Assembly (NCBI RefSeq): GCF_001663775.1
Contig: NZ_KV467168.1
Coordinates: 1,710,870-1,774,869 of the forward strand
Length of the DNA: 64,000 bases
Direction: 5' to 3'
Source of the DNA: Arthrobacter sp. B6
GTDB lineage: Bacteria; Actinomycetota; Actinomycetes; Actinomycetales; Micrococcaceae
Position numbers and translations under genes: made by a program. Below the pieces are notes generated by a model. That model was not told where the DNA came from. It was given only the letters and a program-made list of their open reading frames with translations, and ran no database searches. Shown piece by piece: positions 16,667 to 26,182 of the stretch (position 1 is the first letter of the stretch; the number at the start of each line of letters is the position of its first letter).

Positions 16667-17457
16667 TTTGGCCCCATCCTGATGGCACCGTCCAGCCGGA
16701 TGGTTTCACCATTGATCATGGCGTTATCCACGATGTGGGCCACGAGGTTGGCGTATTCGGCCGGCTTCCCGAGCCGTGAGGGATGCGGCACCTGCCGGCC
16801 CAGTGAATCCTGCGCATCCTGCGGCAGTCCGGCCATCATGGGCGTCTCGAAGATGCCCGGGGCGATGGTCACCACACGCACCAGCGAGCGGGCCAGTTCC
16901 CGCGCGATGGGCAGTGTCATGGCGGCGACGGCGCCCTTGGAGGCAGCGTAGGCGGGCTGCCCGATCTGCCCGTCGAAAGCCGCGACAGAGGCCGTGTTGA
17001 TGATGACGCCGCGCTCCGGCCCGCCCACGTCGGTGGTGGCGGGTTCCGTGGCGGCCATGGCCGCGGCGGCCAGCCGGAGCACGTTGAACGTGCCGATCAG
17101 GTTCACCTGGATGACCCGGCTGAACGCATCCAGCGGGAGCACCCCGTCGCGCCCCAGCACCTTGCCCGGCGTGGCAATGCCGGCGCAGTTCACCACGATC
17201 CGCAGCGGCCCCAGGGCAGCGGCAGCGTCGACGGCGGCCTGCACCTCCGCTTCGTTGGTCACGTCCGCGGGGGCAAAGACGGCGGTCCGGCCAGGAGCTC
17301 CCGCACTGTTCAGCTCGGCGGCGAAGGCTGCGCCGGCGGAGGACGGCAGGTCGATCAGCACCACGGAGGCGCCGGCGTCGAACAGGCACCTTGCCGTCGC
17401 TGCGCCCAACCCGGACGCCCCGCCCGTGACCAGAGCAACAGCACCCTTGATGTCCAT
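16663..17457 (-). CDS. Short-chain dehydrogenase, 3-hydroxyacyl-CoA dehydrogenase type
   Basis: A 264-aa [17 protein letters not shown] is the NAD-binding TGxxxGxG motif, NCAG is the fold motif, and [26 protein letters not shown] contains the Ser-Tyr-x-x-x-Lys catalytic set. [15 protein letters not shown] is characteristic of type-2 3-hydroxyacyl-CoA dehydrogenases (HSD10-like), which fits its coupling to the acyl-CoA dehydrogenase downstream: the pair would do steps 1 and 3 of an acyl-CoA beta-oxidation. AAGGAGG lies just ahead of the start. A palindromic operator candidate lies 46 bases upstream. Confidence 0.9.
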   Translation of the reverse strand: MDIKGAVALVTGGASGLGAATARCLFDAGASVVLIDLPSSAGAAFAAELNSAGAPGRTAVFAPADVTNEAEVQAAVDAAAALGPLRIVVNCAGIATPGKVLGRDGVLPLDAFSRVIQVNLIGTFNVLRLAAAAMAATEPATTDVGGPERGVIINTASVAAFDGQIGQPAYAASKGAVAAMTLPIARELARSLVRVVTIAPGIFETPMMAGLPQDAQDSLGRQVPHPSRLGKPAEYANLVAHIVDNAMINGETIRLDGAIRMGPK

Positions 17458-17502
17458 CCATCCTCCTTGATGCGAGTCCGGGCACTGGACGCCCCGGCAC
17501 CG

Positions 17503-17526
17503 AACATTAGTTAGTGAATGTTAACT
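17503..17526. promoter_or_regulatory. Candidate operator upstream of the SDR/acyl-CoA dehydrogenase operon
   Basis: AACATT (17503-17508) is inverted as AATGTT (17517-17522) and, overlapping it, AGTTA (17509-17513) as TAACT (17522-17526). This AT-rich dyad in a GC-rich intergene resembles TetR-type operators of fatty-acid genes, but no regulator is encoded next to it. Confidence 0.35.
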
Positions 17527-17596
17527 GAAATTGTGACCGGGCGCACTATGCGCCGCTTTCCCGGCCGGGGTTCGCGGCGCAGCTAGGCTGGAGCAC

Positions 17597-18796
17597 ATGA
17601 CGCCGCAGGATGCCCAACTTCCGCCCGCAGACGGGTCCAACGACCGCGCCGCCCGGGCCACGGAGGCCGCCCGGTCCGTCACCGCAATTTTCGGACAACG
17701 GCTGTTTTTCCTGCCCGGGACCCACATCGCGGCCGTCCAGCGGCCATCAAAGCCGGTGGAGAACCTCTTCCGCCCCTGGCATTACTGGTGGCAGGCACAC
17801 TACGTGGACTGCCTGGTGGACACCGGACGCCGCGAACTGGGAAACGGCGCAACACCGGCTGCCCGCTTTGACGGACCACAGCGCCCCAGCGCCGGCCAGC
17901 TGGCCTCGCGGCTGGTGACAGGAATCCGGCTGCGGAACCTGCTCACGTTCGTCAACAACTACTACGACGACATGGCCTGGCTGGCACTGTCCACGCTCCG
18001 GCTGGAGAAACTCGCCGAGGAGACGCGCAGGCCTGGCCGGAGACGCAACGCCCACGTCCGCAAGACCCTCACCCTGCAGTTTGATGCCGCGTCCACGGAC
18101 GACCTTGGCGGCGGCACGTTCTGGAGCACAAAGCGGGACTTCAAGAACACCCCGGCCACCGCTCCCGTGGCCCTGTACTACGCCCGGACGGGAAACCCTG
18201 CCAAGGCACAGGAACTGCTGGACTGGCTGGATGCCAGGCTCTTCGACCCGGAGCAGGGCCTCTATCTGGACGGCGTCCGGATCAGCACCACCGGCGAGGC
18301 CGTGGTGGAAAGAGCGATCTACACCTACAACCAGGGCCCTGTCCTGGGCGCGCTGCTGGAGCTCGGCGGCGAGGCAAACCTGGCCAGGGCCGCCACGGTG
18401 GTGGAGGCGGTGGCCCGGACCCTGACGCGACCGCGCGGGGATGCGGCGGGCGGATACGTCCTCCGCTGCGATGGAACGGGCGACGGCGGTCTCTTCACCG
18501 GGATCCTGGCCCGCTACCTTGCCCTGGCAGCCGGCGACGCCCGTCTCCCCGGAACCGTCCGCGCAACCGCCGCCCGGCTGGTCCTGGACACCGCGGATGC
18601 TTTGTGGGACGGCCGCCGCGCGGTCACCCCGGCGGAGCCCCTCGCCAGGCACGCGGGAAGACTGCTCTTTTCAGTCCTCCCTGAAAAACCGGCGGCCGAC
18701 ACGTATCCGCCGGGTGCCGCCGTCGAACTTTCCACCCAGCTGCAGGCGTGGATGGTGTTCGAAGCGGCCGCCGCCATTGACCAGAGATCGGCTTAG
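17597..18796 (+). CDS. Glycoside hydrolase family 76-like protein
   Basis: A 399-aa (alpha/alpha)6-barrel-type protein. The segment VNNYYDDMAWLALSTLRLE contains the adjacent Asp pair that is catalytic in GH76 alpha-1,6-mannanases, and ENLFRPWHYWWQAHYVDCL, GGGTFWSTKRDFKNTPATAPVALYYA and AIYTYNQGPVLGALLELG match further conserved parts. There is no signal peptide, so a cytoplasmic role is likely, unlike secreted fungal enzymes. It is followed 85 bases later by a debranching-enzyme-like gene on the same strand; both may act on an intracellular or imported polysaccharide. The exact substrate is not certain. Confidence 0.8.
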   Translation: MTPQDAQLPPADGSNDRAARATEAARSVTAIFGQRLFFLPGTHIAAVQRPSKPVENLFRPWHYWWQAHYVDCLVDTGRRELGNGATPAARFDGPQRPSAGQLASRLVTGIRLRNLLTFVNNYYDDMAWLALSTLRLEKLAEETRRPGRRRNAHVRKTLTLQFDAASTDDLGGGTFWSTKRDFKNTPATAPVALYYARTGNPAKAQELLDWLDARLFDPEQGLYLDGVRISTTGEAVVERAIYTYNQGPVLGALLELGGEANLARAATVVEAVARTLTRPRGDAAGGYVLRCDGTGDGGLFTGILARYLALAAGDARLPGTVRATAARLVLDTADALWDGRRAVTPAEPLARHAGRLLFSVLPEKPAADTYPPGAAVELSTQLQAWMVFEAAAAIDQRSA

Positions 18797-18881
18797 GTCC
18801 CGGAAGCCGGTCCGGATGGACGGCAGGCGACTGGCCGCAGCATCCGCGGAGCGGGACAGCGCCGGGCGTAAGGTGGGGCGC

Positions 18882-20804
18882 ATGAGTGTTCAGCCGGGGC
18901 TCCATCGCCAGCATTGCACCGTGGCCGCACCCACGCAGCTCTGGCTCGATGCCAACGGCCGGCTGGCCCAGGACGGCTTCAGCGGCCTCTTCCACGGCGA
19001 CACGCGGATGCTTTGCCAGGCAACGGTCACCGTCAACGGATTCAGCCCCGAGGAGGTCACTGTGGAGTCCGCTCCCGGCGGCGTCCTCCGCGTCCGGGGC
19101 CTCATCCGCGGCATCGAAGGGCATACCGCCGATCCCGCCGTGGAGGTCCTCCAGACCTGGACGGTTACTCCGGGCGTAGTCCGTCATTCCTTGAAGGTGG
19201 GCACGTCGCTGGACTCGCTGGACGTTGAACTGGCCGTGGACCTGGCGGCAGACTTCACCGACATGGCCGAGATCCGCCTGGGCCGGTTCGCCAACCCGCA
19301 GCCGCCGGAAGCGGCCGACGACCACTCCCTGCGCTGGCACAACGACGGGCGCACCCTTTCCATCTCGGCGCCTGGCACCAACGGCGGCGCTCCTGCCCCT
19401 GCGGGCGCGCCGTCGAGCGCCTCCCCCCATGACGGGGGCAGCGACCTCCCGCGCCTGCTGTGGCACGGCACCGCCGGCCGCGGGCGCCCGTTCGACGCCG
19501 AATGGCAGGCCGTGCTGGACGAGACGGAGAGCGCTGTGGTCGCCGCGGCGCCGTCGTCCCTTGCCGTTCCCGCCATGGCCGTGCCGGCAGGGCCGCTGCG
19601 CACGCTGCTGGAGAATTCACTCGACGAGCTGGACGGCCTTCGGATGGCAACCCGCCGGCTGCCGGATGCTCCTTTTGTGGCGGCCGGGGCTCCCTGGTAC
19701 TTCACCCTGTTCGGCCGGGATTCCCTGTGGGCAGCGCGGTTCCTGCTGCCCCTGGACGCCGGCCTCGCCACGGGAACCCTGCGTGCCCTCGCGACGATCC
19801 AGGGCTCCAGCACGGACCCGGATTCGGACGAAGAGCCGGGCCGGATTCTGCACGAACTGCGGGCCAAGGAACTGGTCCTCGAAAACGACGGGCTGCACCT
19901 GCCACCGGTCTATTACGGCGCCGTGGACTCGACGCCGCTCTGGCTGTGCCTCCTGGGCGAGCTGTGGCAATCGGGGAAGGCGGACGATGCCGTCCGTACC
20001 CTTCTCCCCGCCGCGCAGCGGGCAGCTCACTGGCTGCTGGCGTCCACCGGCCAGCCTGGCGGCGACGGCCTCCTGAGATACCGGAATATCAGCGGGCACG
20101 GCGTGGGCCACCAGGGCTGGAAGGACTCCGCCGATGCCCTGCAGTTCAGGGACGGACGGCGGGCGGAGGGTCCCGTCGCCCTCGCGGAAGCCCAGGGCTA
20201 CGCCCACCAGGCGGCCACCATCACGGCAGAGCTGCTGGACGCCCTCGGCGAACCGGGGGCTGGTGAGCTCCGGGACTTCGCCGGGGCACTGGCTCAGCGG
20301 TTCCGTGAGCGCTTTTGGGTGGAGGACGCCCTGGGTCCCTACCCCGCGATGGCCGTGGACGGGCAGGGCTCTCCGCTCGACGTCCCCGGCTCCAATATCG
20401 GGCACCTGCTCGGCACCGGAATCCTCGACCCTGCCGAGGCCCGCCACGTTGCCGCCCGGCTGCTCAGCCCCGAGCTGTTTTCCGGGTTTGGCCTGCACAC
20501 CCTCTCACACCGGGCACCCGGTTTCTGGCCCTTCAGCTACCACTGCGGTTCGGTCTGGAGCCACGACACCGCCATCGCCGTCCGCGGCCTGCTGGCCGAA
20601 GGCTTCACCTCGGAAGCAAAGGCCCTGGCCGAAGGGCTGCTCGCCGCCTCCGCTGCCTTCGGCTACCGCCTGCCGCAGCTTTTTGCCGGAGTCACTGCCG
20701 CGGAGTCCAGCCTCGCTGTGCCCTACCCGGCATCGTGCCATCCCCAGGCATGGTCCTCGGCGTCGGCCGTTGTACTGGCGCAGGCACTGGGCGGGCTGAG
20801 GTAG
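18882..20804 (+). CDS. Amylo-alpha-1,6-glucosidase / glycogen-debranching-like protein
   Basis: From the ATG at 18882 (AAGGTGGGG upstream) the product is 640 aa. The N-terminal domain (LWLDANGRLAQDGFSGLFHGDTRMLCQATVTVNG ... ) is the 'glycogen debranching enzyme N-terminal' beta-sandwich; the C-terminal half is an (alpha/alpha)6 barrel with PWYFTLFGRDSLWAARFLLPLD, GWKDSADALQFRDG, and FWPFSYHCGSVWSHDTAIAVRGL, the pattern of actinobacterial amylo-alpha-1,6-glucosidases. It probably hydrolyses an alpha-glucan or related oligosaccharide in the cytoplasm; no signal peptide is present. The frame is open farther upstream within the GH76 gene, but that stretch is a shadow. Confidence 0.85.
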   Translation: MSVQPGLHRQHCTVAAPTQLWLDANGRLAQDGFSGLFHGDTRMLCQATVTVNGFSPEEVTVESAPGGVLRVRGLIRGIEGHTADPAVEVLQTWTVTPGVVRHSLKVGTSLDSLDVELAVDLAADFTDMAEIRLGRFANPQPPEAADDHSLRWHNDGRTLSISAPGTNGGAPAPAGAPSSASPHDGGSDLPRLLWHGTAGRGRPFDAEWQAVLDETESAVVAAAPSSLAVPAMAVPAGPLRTLLENSLDELDGLRMATRRLPDAPFVAAGAPWYFTLFGRDSLWAARFLLPLDAGLATGTLRALATIQGSSTDPDSDEEPGRILHELRAKELVLENDGLHLPPVYYGAVDSTPLWLCLLGELWQSGKADDAVRTLLPAAQRAAHWLLASTGQPGGDGLLRYRNISGHGVGHQGWKDSADALQFRDGRRAEGPVALAEAQGYAHQAATITAELLDALGEPGAGELRDFAGALAQRFRERFWVEDALGPYPAMAVDGQGSPLDVPGSNIGHLLGTGILDPAEARHVAARLLSPELFSGFGLHTLSHRAPGFWPFSYHCGSVWSHDTAIAVRGLLAEGFTSEAKALAEGLLAASAAFGYRLPQLFAGVTAAESSLAVPYPASCHPQAWSSASAVVLAQALGGLR

Positions 20805-20823
20805 CCAAGGGCGCTGATGGTGG

Positions 20824-22854
20824 TTACTTAATCGCGGCCAGCGGCGTGACGGTGGCGTTGGCCAAGGAAATTGCTCCGCCATCGCCGAACATCCTGGTTT
20901 GAAGGGGGCCGTCCGGCGGGAACACGAGCGAGGTTAAGGCCTGCCCGCCATTGGTGAAAACCTCCACTGAGGAGCGGTCGACAAAGACCGTCAGCCTGAC
21001 CTTGCCGTCGACGGCGGGACTCGCCACCGTGCTGGCCTGGCGGTACGTGTCGCCCACCTGCTCCTGCGGCCGCGCAGGGGCCTCGGTGCGAACGGATTTC
21101 GCCCCTTCACCCTTGGAAACAGCATCGCCGTCCCGGACCACGAACGCCGTTCCGTTCCTGAAGTCGTAGCCCACCGTGGCATACGTTTCCTCGCCGGCTT
21201 GAAGCAGGATCCGCGCCTCGGCGTCGGCTACGCTGCTCTGGAGCTCGACGTCGATTTTGAAGGCTCCGCTGTCCGGGACGGGAAGAGATGCGCCGGTGCC
21301 GCCCAGGAGGTCCTGCGCGGGCACCTGCCGGGGCGGTCCTTCCAGGGATCCAAGGGCCGGCGTCGGGGTAGAGACCAGGGTGGGCCGGCCGTCACCGGAC
21401 TGCAGGCGGATGTCCCGCACCACCGAATCGGCGCCGTACCAACCGCTGGTGGGCAGCTGGCGGGCGTAGGCCCAGTTGTTCATCCAGCCGATGGCATGCC
21501 GGGAGGCCTTGCGTTGCCCGTCTGTCAGCCGCGGATCGTCCCAGGTCACGGCTGCGTAGAAGTCCGGCCCGGCGTCGAGCCACTGATGCCGTTCATCCGG
21601 CGCTGTGAATTTCCCGCCGTCCCAGGCCCCGGTCCAGTAGGCCGTTCCGGTGGTCCGCCCTTCCGCGGAGCCGTTGGCGCCGGTGGCCAGGACCCACGTG
21701 CGTTTGGCGGGATCGCCGTCGGCGTCCAGCTGGAAGAAGTCCGGGCATTCAAGGACGCCCAGGCCGTCCCGTTCGAAGTTGGAGGCGTACGTCCAGGCTT
21801 TGAGGTCGGCGGAGGTGTAGAACCCGATTTTGTGGCCCTCCGCGAGCAGCATGACCCACTGGTTGTTGTCCTCGTCCCGGAGGATCCGGGGGTCACGCCA
21901 GTGTTCCTCCCCCGGGTTGTCCATGACCGGGTTTTGTTCGTAGCTGGTGAAGGTGTGGCCCTTGTCAGTGGAGTAAAACATCGACTGCCGCTGGACGCCG
22001 TCATCCTGCTGGGTGAGGACCGCGATCACGGCCCCTTTGCCGAAGCCTGCCGTCCCTTCGGTGTCGACCACCGCGGTGCCGGTTTCGATGTCGCCCAGGC
22101 CGTTTTTGAACTTCTCAATGGCCACGCCCTCGTTTTTCCAGTGCACCAGGTCCGTGCTGGTGGCGTGGAACCATTCGGTGCCGTTCCCCTCGGGGTAGTC
22201 GGCGTTGTAGAGGTAGTAGTAGTGCCAGACCCCGTCCAGGAAAAAGGGCCGCTGGGGATCGTTCATCCAACGCTGCTCGGGGGTCAGGTGGTAGGCGGGC
22301 CGGTAACCGGGGTCCTTGGCGGGCGCCGCCAGCCGGGCAGCATCCGGCTCTGGCCACTGCGGGGGCACGCCCAGGTCTGCCAGCAGTGAATCGTGGGCCT
22401 CGGCGCTGATGCACTCCGGCAGCCGGACCTTTGTGGGGTCCTGTTCGACGGAGCCGCGGTCCTCGCTGCTGCGGAGGAAGACCTTCCCGTCCACCCGCGT
22501 CCCGGCCAACCAGCCCGCACCGCACTCGATGATGCGGACATCCTCGGCGCCTTCGGATCCGAGCGCCCCTGCCTGTTGCTCGAGGGTCCGGTCGTTGCCC
22601 TTCAGCCACAGGGACGCGTACGTGCCATGGTCCTTGTGCACGGTTTCCTGCGCTGCCGAGACCTCGTCGAGGATGCGGCCAGCAGTGGCTGCGGAAGCTG
22701 TCCTCGTGTTGCCGGCGACCAGGAAGGAAACCACGAGGGCGAGGGCAGCCACGGCGGCTGCGACCACCCAGGGTAGCGGGCGGCGCAGGTTGATGCGGGG
22801 GCTGGTTTTGGGGAAGAGGCGGGCCATGCTGAGCCAATCGGTCGGTAAACGCAC
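20824..22854 (-). CDS. Membrane-anchored GH32 fructan hydrolase (levanase/inulinase-like)
   Basis: A 676-aa protein. Residues about 26-48 are one hydrophobic segment (signal anchor); 196-200 WMNDP carries the GH32 nucleophile Asp, HWRDPRI has the stabilising Asp and VLECPDFFQLD the acid/base Glu of the EC motif. The C-terminal beta-sandwich is present (FVDRSSVEVFTNGG). It would hydrolyse beta-fructosides such as levan, inulin or sucrose outside the cell. Residues about 55-130, between anchor and catalytic domain (LDEVSAAQETVHKDHGTYASLW ... VRIIECGAGWLAG), resemble the globular part of a type IV pilin-like protein rather than a usual GH32 extension. GTG 22854 has GGGGGA 8 bases upstream; Met at 22827 is the alternative start. 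Confidence 0.9.
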   Translation of the reverse strand: MRLPTDWLSMARLFPKTSPRINLRRPLPWVVAAAVAALALVVSFLVAGNTRTASAATAGRILDEVSAAQETVHKDHGTYASLWLKGNDRTLEQQAGALGSEGAEDVRIIECGAGWLAGTRVDGKVFLRSSEDRGSVEQDPTKVRLPECISAEAHDSLLADLGVPPQWPEPDAARLAAPAKDPGYRPAYHLTPEQRWMNDPQRPFFLDGVWHYYYLYNADYPEGNGTEWFHATSTDLVHWKNEGVAIEKFKNGLGDIETGTAVVDTEGTAGFGKGAVIAVLTQQDDGVQRQSMFYSTDKGHTFTSYEQNPVMDNPGEEHWRDPRILRDEDNNQWVMLLAEGHKIGFYTSADLKAWTYASNFERDGLGVLECPDFFQLDADGDPAKRTWVLATGANGSAEGRTTGTAYWTGAWDGGKFTAPDERHQWLDAGPDFYAAVTWDDPRLTDGQRKASRHAIGWMNNWAYARQLPTSGWYGADSVVRDIRLQSGDGRPTLVSTPTPALGSLEGPPRQVPAQDLLGGTGASLPVPDSGAFKIDVELQSSVADAEARILLQAGEETYATVGYDFRNGTAFVVRDGDAVSKGEGAKSVRTEAPARPQEQVGDTYRQASTVASPAVDGKVRLTVFVDRSSVEVFTNGGQALTSLVFPPDGPLQTRMFGDGGAISLANATVTPLAAIK

Positions 22855-22970
22855 AAGTGCCGTCCCCCATGTCGGGAGACGGCACCAGCGCTACGGAACC
22901 ATCAATTCTACAGGCTGAGGCTGAGCCACCCTAAAACAGCGGTGGGATCCGCGCCATCAACCCGCTGGCT

Positions 22971-23573
22971 TCATACCGTGCCGGCAGGACGCTTCTTCTG
23001 CGGGTACGGGGTCTCGCCGCGGGCCAGCATCCCGACGAATCCGGCGATCCGCTTCGCCCGGGTTTCGGGCCGTTTGGCCGAGTTTGTCCGGTAGATCAGG
23101 GCGAAGCGGTTGACCTTGGTGAGGACGTCGAACATGGCCTGGGCCTCCGGAACAGCGGCGATTGCGGCGGCAAGGTCATCCGGGACTTCGGCTGTTGCCT
23201 GTCCTGCGTAGGCGGCATCCCAGCGGCCGTCCGCCTTGGCGCTGTCGACGGCGGTCCGGCCGGCGTCGGTCATCCTCCCGGCTGCTTCCAGCCGCTCAAT
23301 CCGGGCCACGTTCCGTTCCGACCAGGGGCTTTTGGGCCCCCGGCGCGTCATGCGCTGGAAGGAGCTTCCGTCGTCGCGCTTCCTGGCCTGGCCATCGATC
23401 CAGCCGAAGCAGAGCGCCTCGAGCAGGGCCGCTTCATAGTCCAGTGCGGTGACGTCGCCGCCCTTCTTGTGGAGCACCAGCCACACCCCCGGACTGTCCG
23501 CGTGGTTCGTTTCCAGCCAGGACCGCCACGCGGCAGCGTCCGGCACCAGCAGTTCCTCCAGTTCAATGGCCAT
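22971..23573 (-). CDS. YdeI/OmpD-associated family protein
   Basis: The ATG at 23573 (GAATGGG upstream) gives 200 aa, beginning MAIELEELLVPDAAAWRSWLETNHADSPGVWLVLHKKG. The motif ALCFGWIDGQARKRDDGSSFQRMTRRGPKSPWSERNVARIERLEAAGRMTDAG is diagnostic of the YdeI/OmpD-associated (DUF1905-linked) family, of unknown biochemical role. The frame is open upstream to 23942 but that part is antisense to the next gene. It is divergent from the VOC gene. Confidence 0.9.
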   Translation of the reverse strand: MAIELEELLVPDAAAWRSWLETNHADSPGVWLVLHKKGGDVTALDYEAALLEALCFGWIDGQARKRDDGSSFQRMTRRGPKSPWSERNVARIERLEAAGRMTDAGRTAVDSAKADGRWDAAYAGQATAEVPDDLAAAIAAVPEAQAMFDVLTKVNRFALIYRTNSAKRPETRAKRIAGFVGMLARGETPYPQKKRPAGTV

Positions 23574-23660
23574 GGACCCATTCTGCCCCCGGTGCCACCC
23601 GAAGCAAGTCGTGGCATGATGGCCGTATCTGCGCCGTTTCCTGTCATCGAGGAGAATCAC

Positions 23661-24416
23661 ATGTTGCGTTCGCGCCCCGTCCATTTCACGTCCCGGCTGG
23701 ATGCCTGGGAGCGGCTGCTCACCGGACTGGGGCTGGTCAAAACCGTGGATGAAGGCTCCTGGCGCGAGTTTGACGCCGGTTCGGGACGGCTGGCGCTCCA
23801 CGCGGCCGAGCCGGGTTCCCCGGAGGACGGAACCACCAGCTTCGGCGTGGAGGTGGGCGACCTCGCGGAGTTTGCACGGCGAACCAACCTGGCCGGCGAG
23901 GAGGCGGGCACCGAACCCGCCGAACTCGTCCAGGCAGACCACGGCGAGTCGTGCCGGATCACCGGCCCTGACGGGTTCATTTTCCTCGCCGATCCCGCCG
24001 CCAAGGCTGCGGACGGCAACTGGACCACATCAGCCGACGCCGACCCGGGCCTCGCCGTCGTCGAGGTTTGGTTCACGGAGGATCCAGGCTCCGCGGCGCA
24101 GACGTTGCGTGATATCGGTGCCCGCTTCCGTCCCTTCCCTGATGATGACGAAACTGCGGATTTTGCCGCGAAGAACGGTGGAGTGCTGATGGTGCGCCCC
24201 GCCGAGGGGCCGCCGCGGGCGGGCCTGGGCTTCGAGTACGACGGCGACCTCGACTCGCTGCACCGGCGCCTCACCGAGGCCGGGCATGAGGTCCGCCTGA
24301 CGGAGGAAGCGTTCGGACGGACGCTGCACGTGGCGAACCCGGATGCCGAACCGGGCGTGGCGGGCACCGGCGCTGCTCCGCACGTGCCGGCCAGCCTCTG
24401 GATCTCGAAGCGCTGA
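23661..24416 (+). CDS. VOC (glyoxalase/bleomycin-resistance) superfamily protein
   Basis: GAGGAGAATCAC precedes the ATG at 23661, giving 251 aa with two tandem betaalphabetabetabeta VOC modules: residues about 1-115 (FTSRLDAWERLLTGLGLV ... FLADPAA) and about 125-240 (VVEVWFTEDPGSAAQTLRDIGARFR ... SLWISKR). Metal-ligand residues are not obvious, so a binding or resistance role is as likely as an enzyme. It stands alone. Confidence 0.8.
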   Translation: MLRSRPVHFTSRLDAWERLLTGLGLVKTVDEGSWREFDAGSGRLALHAAEPGSPEDGTTSFGVEVGDLAEFARRTNLAGEEAGTEPAELVQADHGESCRITGPDGFIFLADPAAKAADGNWTTSADADPGLAVVEVWFTEDPGSAAQTLRDIGARFRPFPDDDETADFAAKNGGVLMVRPAEGPPRAGLGFEYDGDLDSLHRRLTEAGHEVRLTEEAFGRTLHVANPDAEPGVAGTGAAPHVPASLWISKR

Positions 24417-24512
24417 ACCGAGGGGTGGCGTTTCGGCGCTTTGGACGACGCTTTACGCGTAGAGCCCACACCTCACCGGTCCGCAGCCGTCCGATGGGGT
24501 AGAACTTAACCC

Positions 24513-25052
24513 ATGAATGTTCGCACACCTGACCCCAATCCCGGCTGGCTCTCCGAAGAGGACCTCTTTGAAGCCCGCGGGAGGCTCCCCATGGTTTACG
24601 TGGAGGCTGTTCCGGTCAGGCTGGACCCGCTTGGATTCGTGAACGAAGTGGGCACCCTGCTGCAGGCCGACGAGGACGGCACCATGATCCGTTCCCTCGT
24701 CTCCGGCCGCGTGATCTACCGCGAAACCATCCGCGCGGCACTCCTGCGCCACATGGAAAAAGACCTTGGCCCGCTGGCGTTCCCACAGCTGCCCATCAGC
24801 CCGGTGCCTTTCACGGTGGCCGAATACTTTCCGGCGCCCTCCCAGACCGGGTTCACGGACGACCGCCAACACGCCGTCTCGCTGGCCTATGTCATCCCGG
24901 TGACCGGTGAATGCGAGCCCCGGCAGGACGCCCTGGAACTGACCTGGATGACCCCCGCGGAAGTGCTCAGCCCCGGTGTCCAGCTGGAATTCAGCGGCGG
25001 CCGCGGCGCCCTGATCCGCCAGGCACTGGCGTTCGCCGGCGTGGGCTTCTGA
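24513..25052 (+). CDS. NUDIX-fold DUF4916 family protein
   Basis: A 179-aa protein beginning NPGWLSEEDLFEARGRLPMVYVEAVPVRLDPLGFVNEVGTLLQADEDGTMIRSLVSGRVIYRETIRAALLRHMEKDLG. This is the DUF4916 branch of the NUDIX fold. In place of the canonical GX5EX7REUXEEXGU box it has SGRVIYRETIRAALLRHMEKDLG, which keeps RE but lacks the EExG glutamates, so nucleotide hydrolysis is doubtful. The C-terminal WMTPAEVLSPGV is a usual NUDIX end. Confidence 0.8.
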   Translation: MNVRTPDPNPGWLSEEDLFEARGRLPMVYVEAVPVRLDPLGFVNEVGTLLQADEDGTMIRSLVSGRVIYRETIRAALLRHMEKDLGPLAFPQLPISPVPFTVAEYFPAPSQTGFTDDRQHAVSLAYVIPVTGECEPRQDALELTWMTPAEVLSPGVQLEFSGGRGALIRQALAFAGVGF

Positions 25053-25138
25053 CCCTCTCGGATTTCCCGGCGTCCCCGACTTCCGGCGCCCGCCTTTGTA
25101 GACTGTAGGGCGGACCGCAAGAGAACTTAAGGACTCCC

Positions 25139-26110
25139 ATGACCGAAACCCCAGCCGCCCGGCACTACAGCGAACAGCAGGCTGGATCCCTGGCCACCGG
25201 TGATGAGCTCCTGCTGCCAGACGGCGAACGTACCGCCGGGATCCAGCACGTTGAGGTCGAATCGGACGATTTCGGCACCCCCGCGATCGTCCTGGCCAGC
25301 CTCGCCGGAGGCGGTACTGTGCGCATCGCCGTCGGCTCGGTGGTCAAGGTGCTGGACGCAGCGCCCGACGCCGTCGCGCAGCTTCCCGGTGCCGGGAACC
25401 CCGCAGAAGTGGCGATCGCCGCCGTGGCGGCTCCCGCCGTCGTCGTACCTCCGCTTCCCGCCATCCCGCCGGCGGTGACCGGCCCCTCCGAGGAGGAACT
25501 TGCGCTGATTCCCGCCCCGCAGGGAACCCCGGAAGCCGTGGTGGAGGCCGCAGCCGAATCCCACCCGGACGCCGAGGGCGTGATGCTGCTGGCCGACAGG
25601 CTGGCCAAGGGAATCAACGTCAAATCCGGCAGCTGCCTGAAGGACCTCAGCGATCTGGCCCACGAATTGTTCATCACGCTCAAGGACCCCGCCGGCTCGC
25701 TGGCCGTGGCGGACCTGCTGAACGTGCTCCCCTATGACGGCAACCCCGGCCGCTGGGCATCGGTGGAGGCGTCGTTGGCGTTGTCCAGCTACATCTGCCG
25801 CCAGGACGGCCAGGTGGACCGCGCCAAGGTGTATGAAAAGCTGCTGCGCACCCCGGAGGCCCAGGAGACGGATCCTTTCAAGGCACGGATGAACGCCAAA
25901 GTCCGGCAGCGTTCCCTGAATGAGCCCAATCTCTATGACAAAGAGATCTTCCGCTCGATCGACAATTCCAACCACGAGGCCGAGCGCGAGTGGCGGCTGC
26001 TGCGGCTCGAATCGCTGCTGTTCCTGCGCGCGCACGGGGGTTCGGAGACCATCGGCGCAAGCGAGCTGCAGCGTCGGATCAGCAACGAGCTCGAGGCAGT
26101 CCGCCCCTAA
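25139..26110 (+). CDS. Conserved protein of unknown function (323 aa)
   Basis: Three parts can be seen. Residues 1-85 form a beta-rich domain (TGDELLLPDGERTAGIQHVEVESDDFGTPAIVLASLAGGGTVRIAVGSVVKVL). Residues about 90-135 are an Ala/Pro/Val-rich linker. Residues 140-323 are helical (VMLLADRLAKGINVKSGSCLKDLSDLAHELFITLKDPAGSLAVADLLNVLPYDGNPGRWASVEASLALSSYICRQ...), with TPR-like spacing. No signal peptide or membrane segment. I do not recognise a characterised homologue; it may be an actinobacterial DUF family. It lies between a NUDIX-like and an SRPBCC gene with its own ribosome-binding region. Confidence 0.75.
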   Translation: MTETPAARHYSEQQAGSLATGDELLLPDGERTAGIQHVEVESDDFGTPAIVLASLAGGGTVRIAVGSVVKVLDAAPDAVAQLPGAGNPAEVAIAAVAAPAVVVPPLPAIPPAVTGPSEEELALIPAPQGTPEAVVEAAAESHPDAEGVMLLADRLAKGINVKSGSCLKDLSDLAHELFITLKDPAGSLAVADLLNVLPYDGNPGRWASVEASLALSSYICRQDGQVDRAKVYEKLLRTPEAQETDPFKARMNAKVRQRSLNEPNLYDKEIFRSIDNSNHEAEREWRLLRLESLLFLRAHGGSETIGASELQRRISNELEAVRP

Positions 26111-26182
26111 AGCTCGCGCCCGCCGCCGGGCGGGGGAAAATTCCCCCTATCCGGTACTGCCTGTCGGTTGTACATTCGGGCT

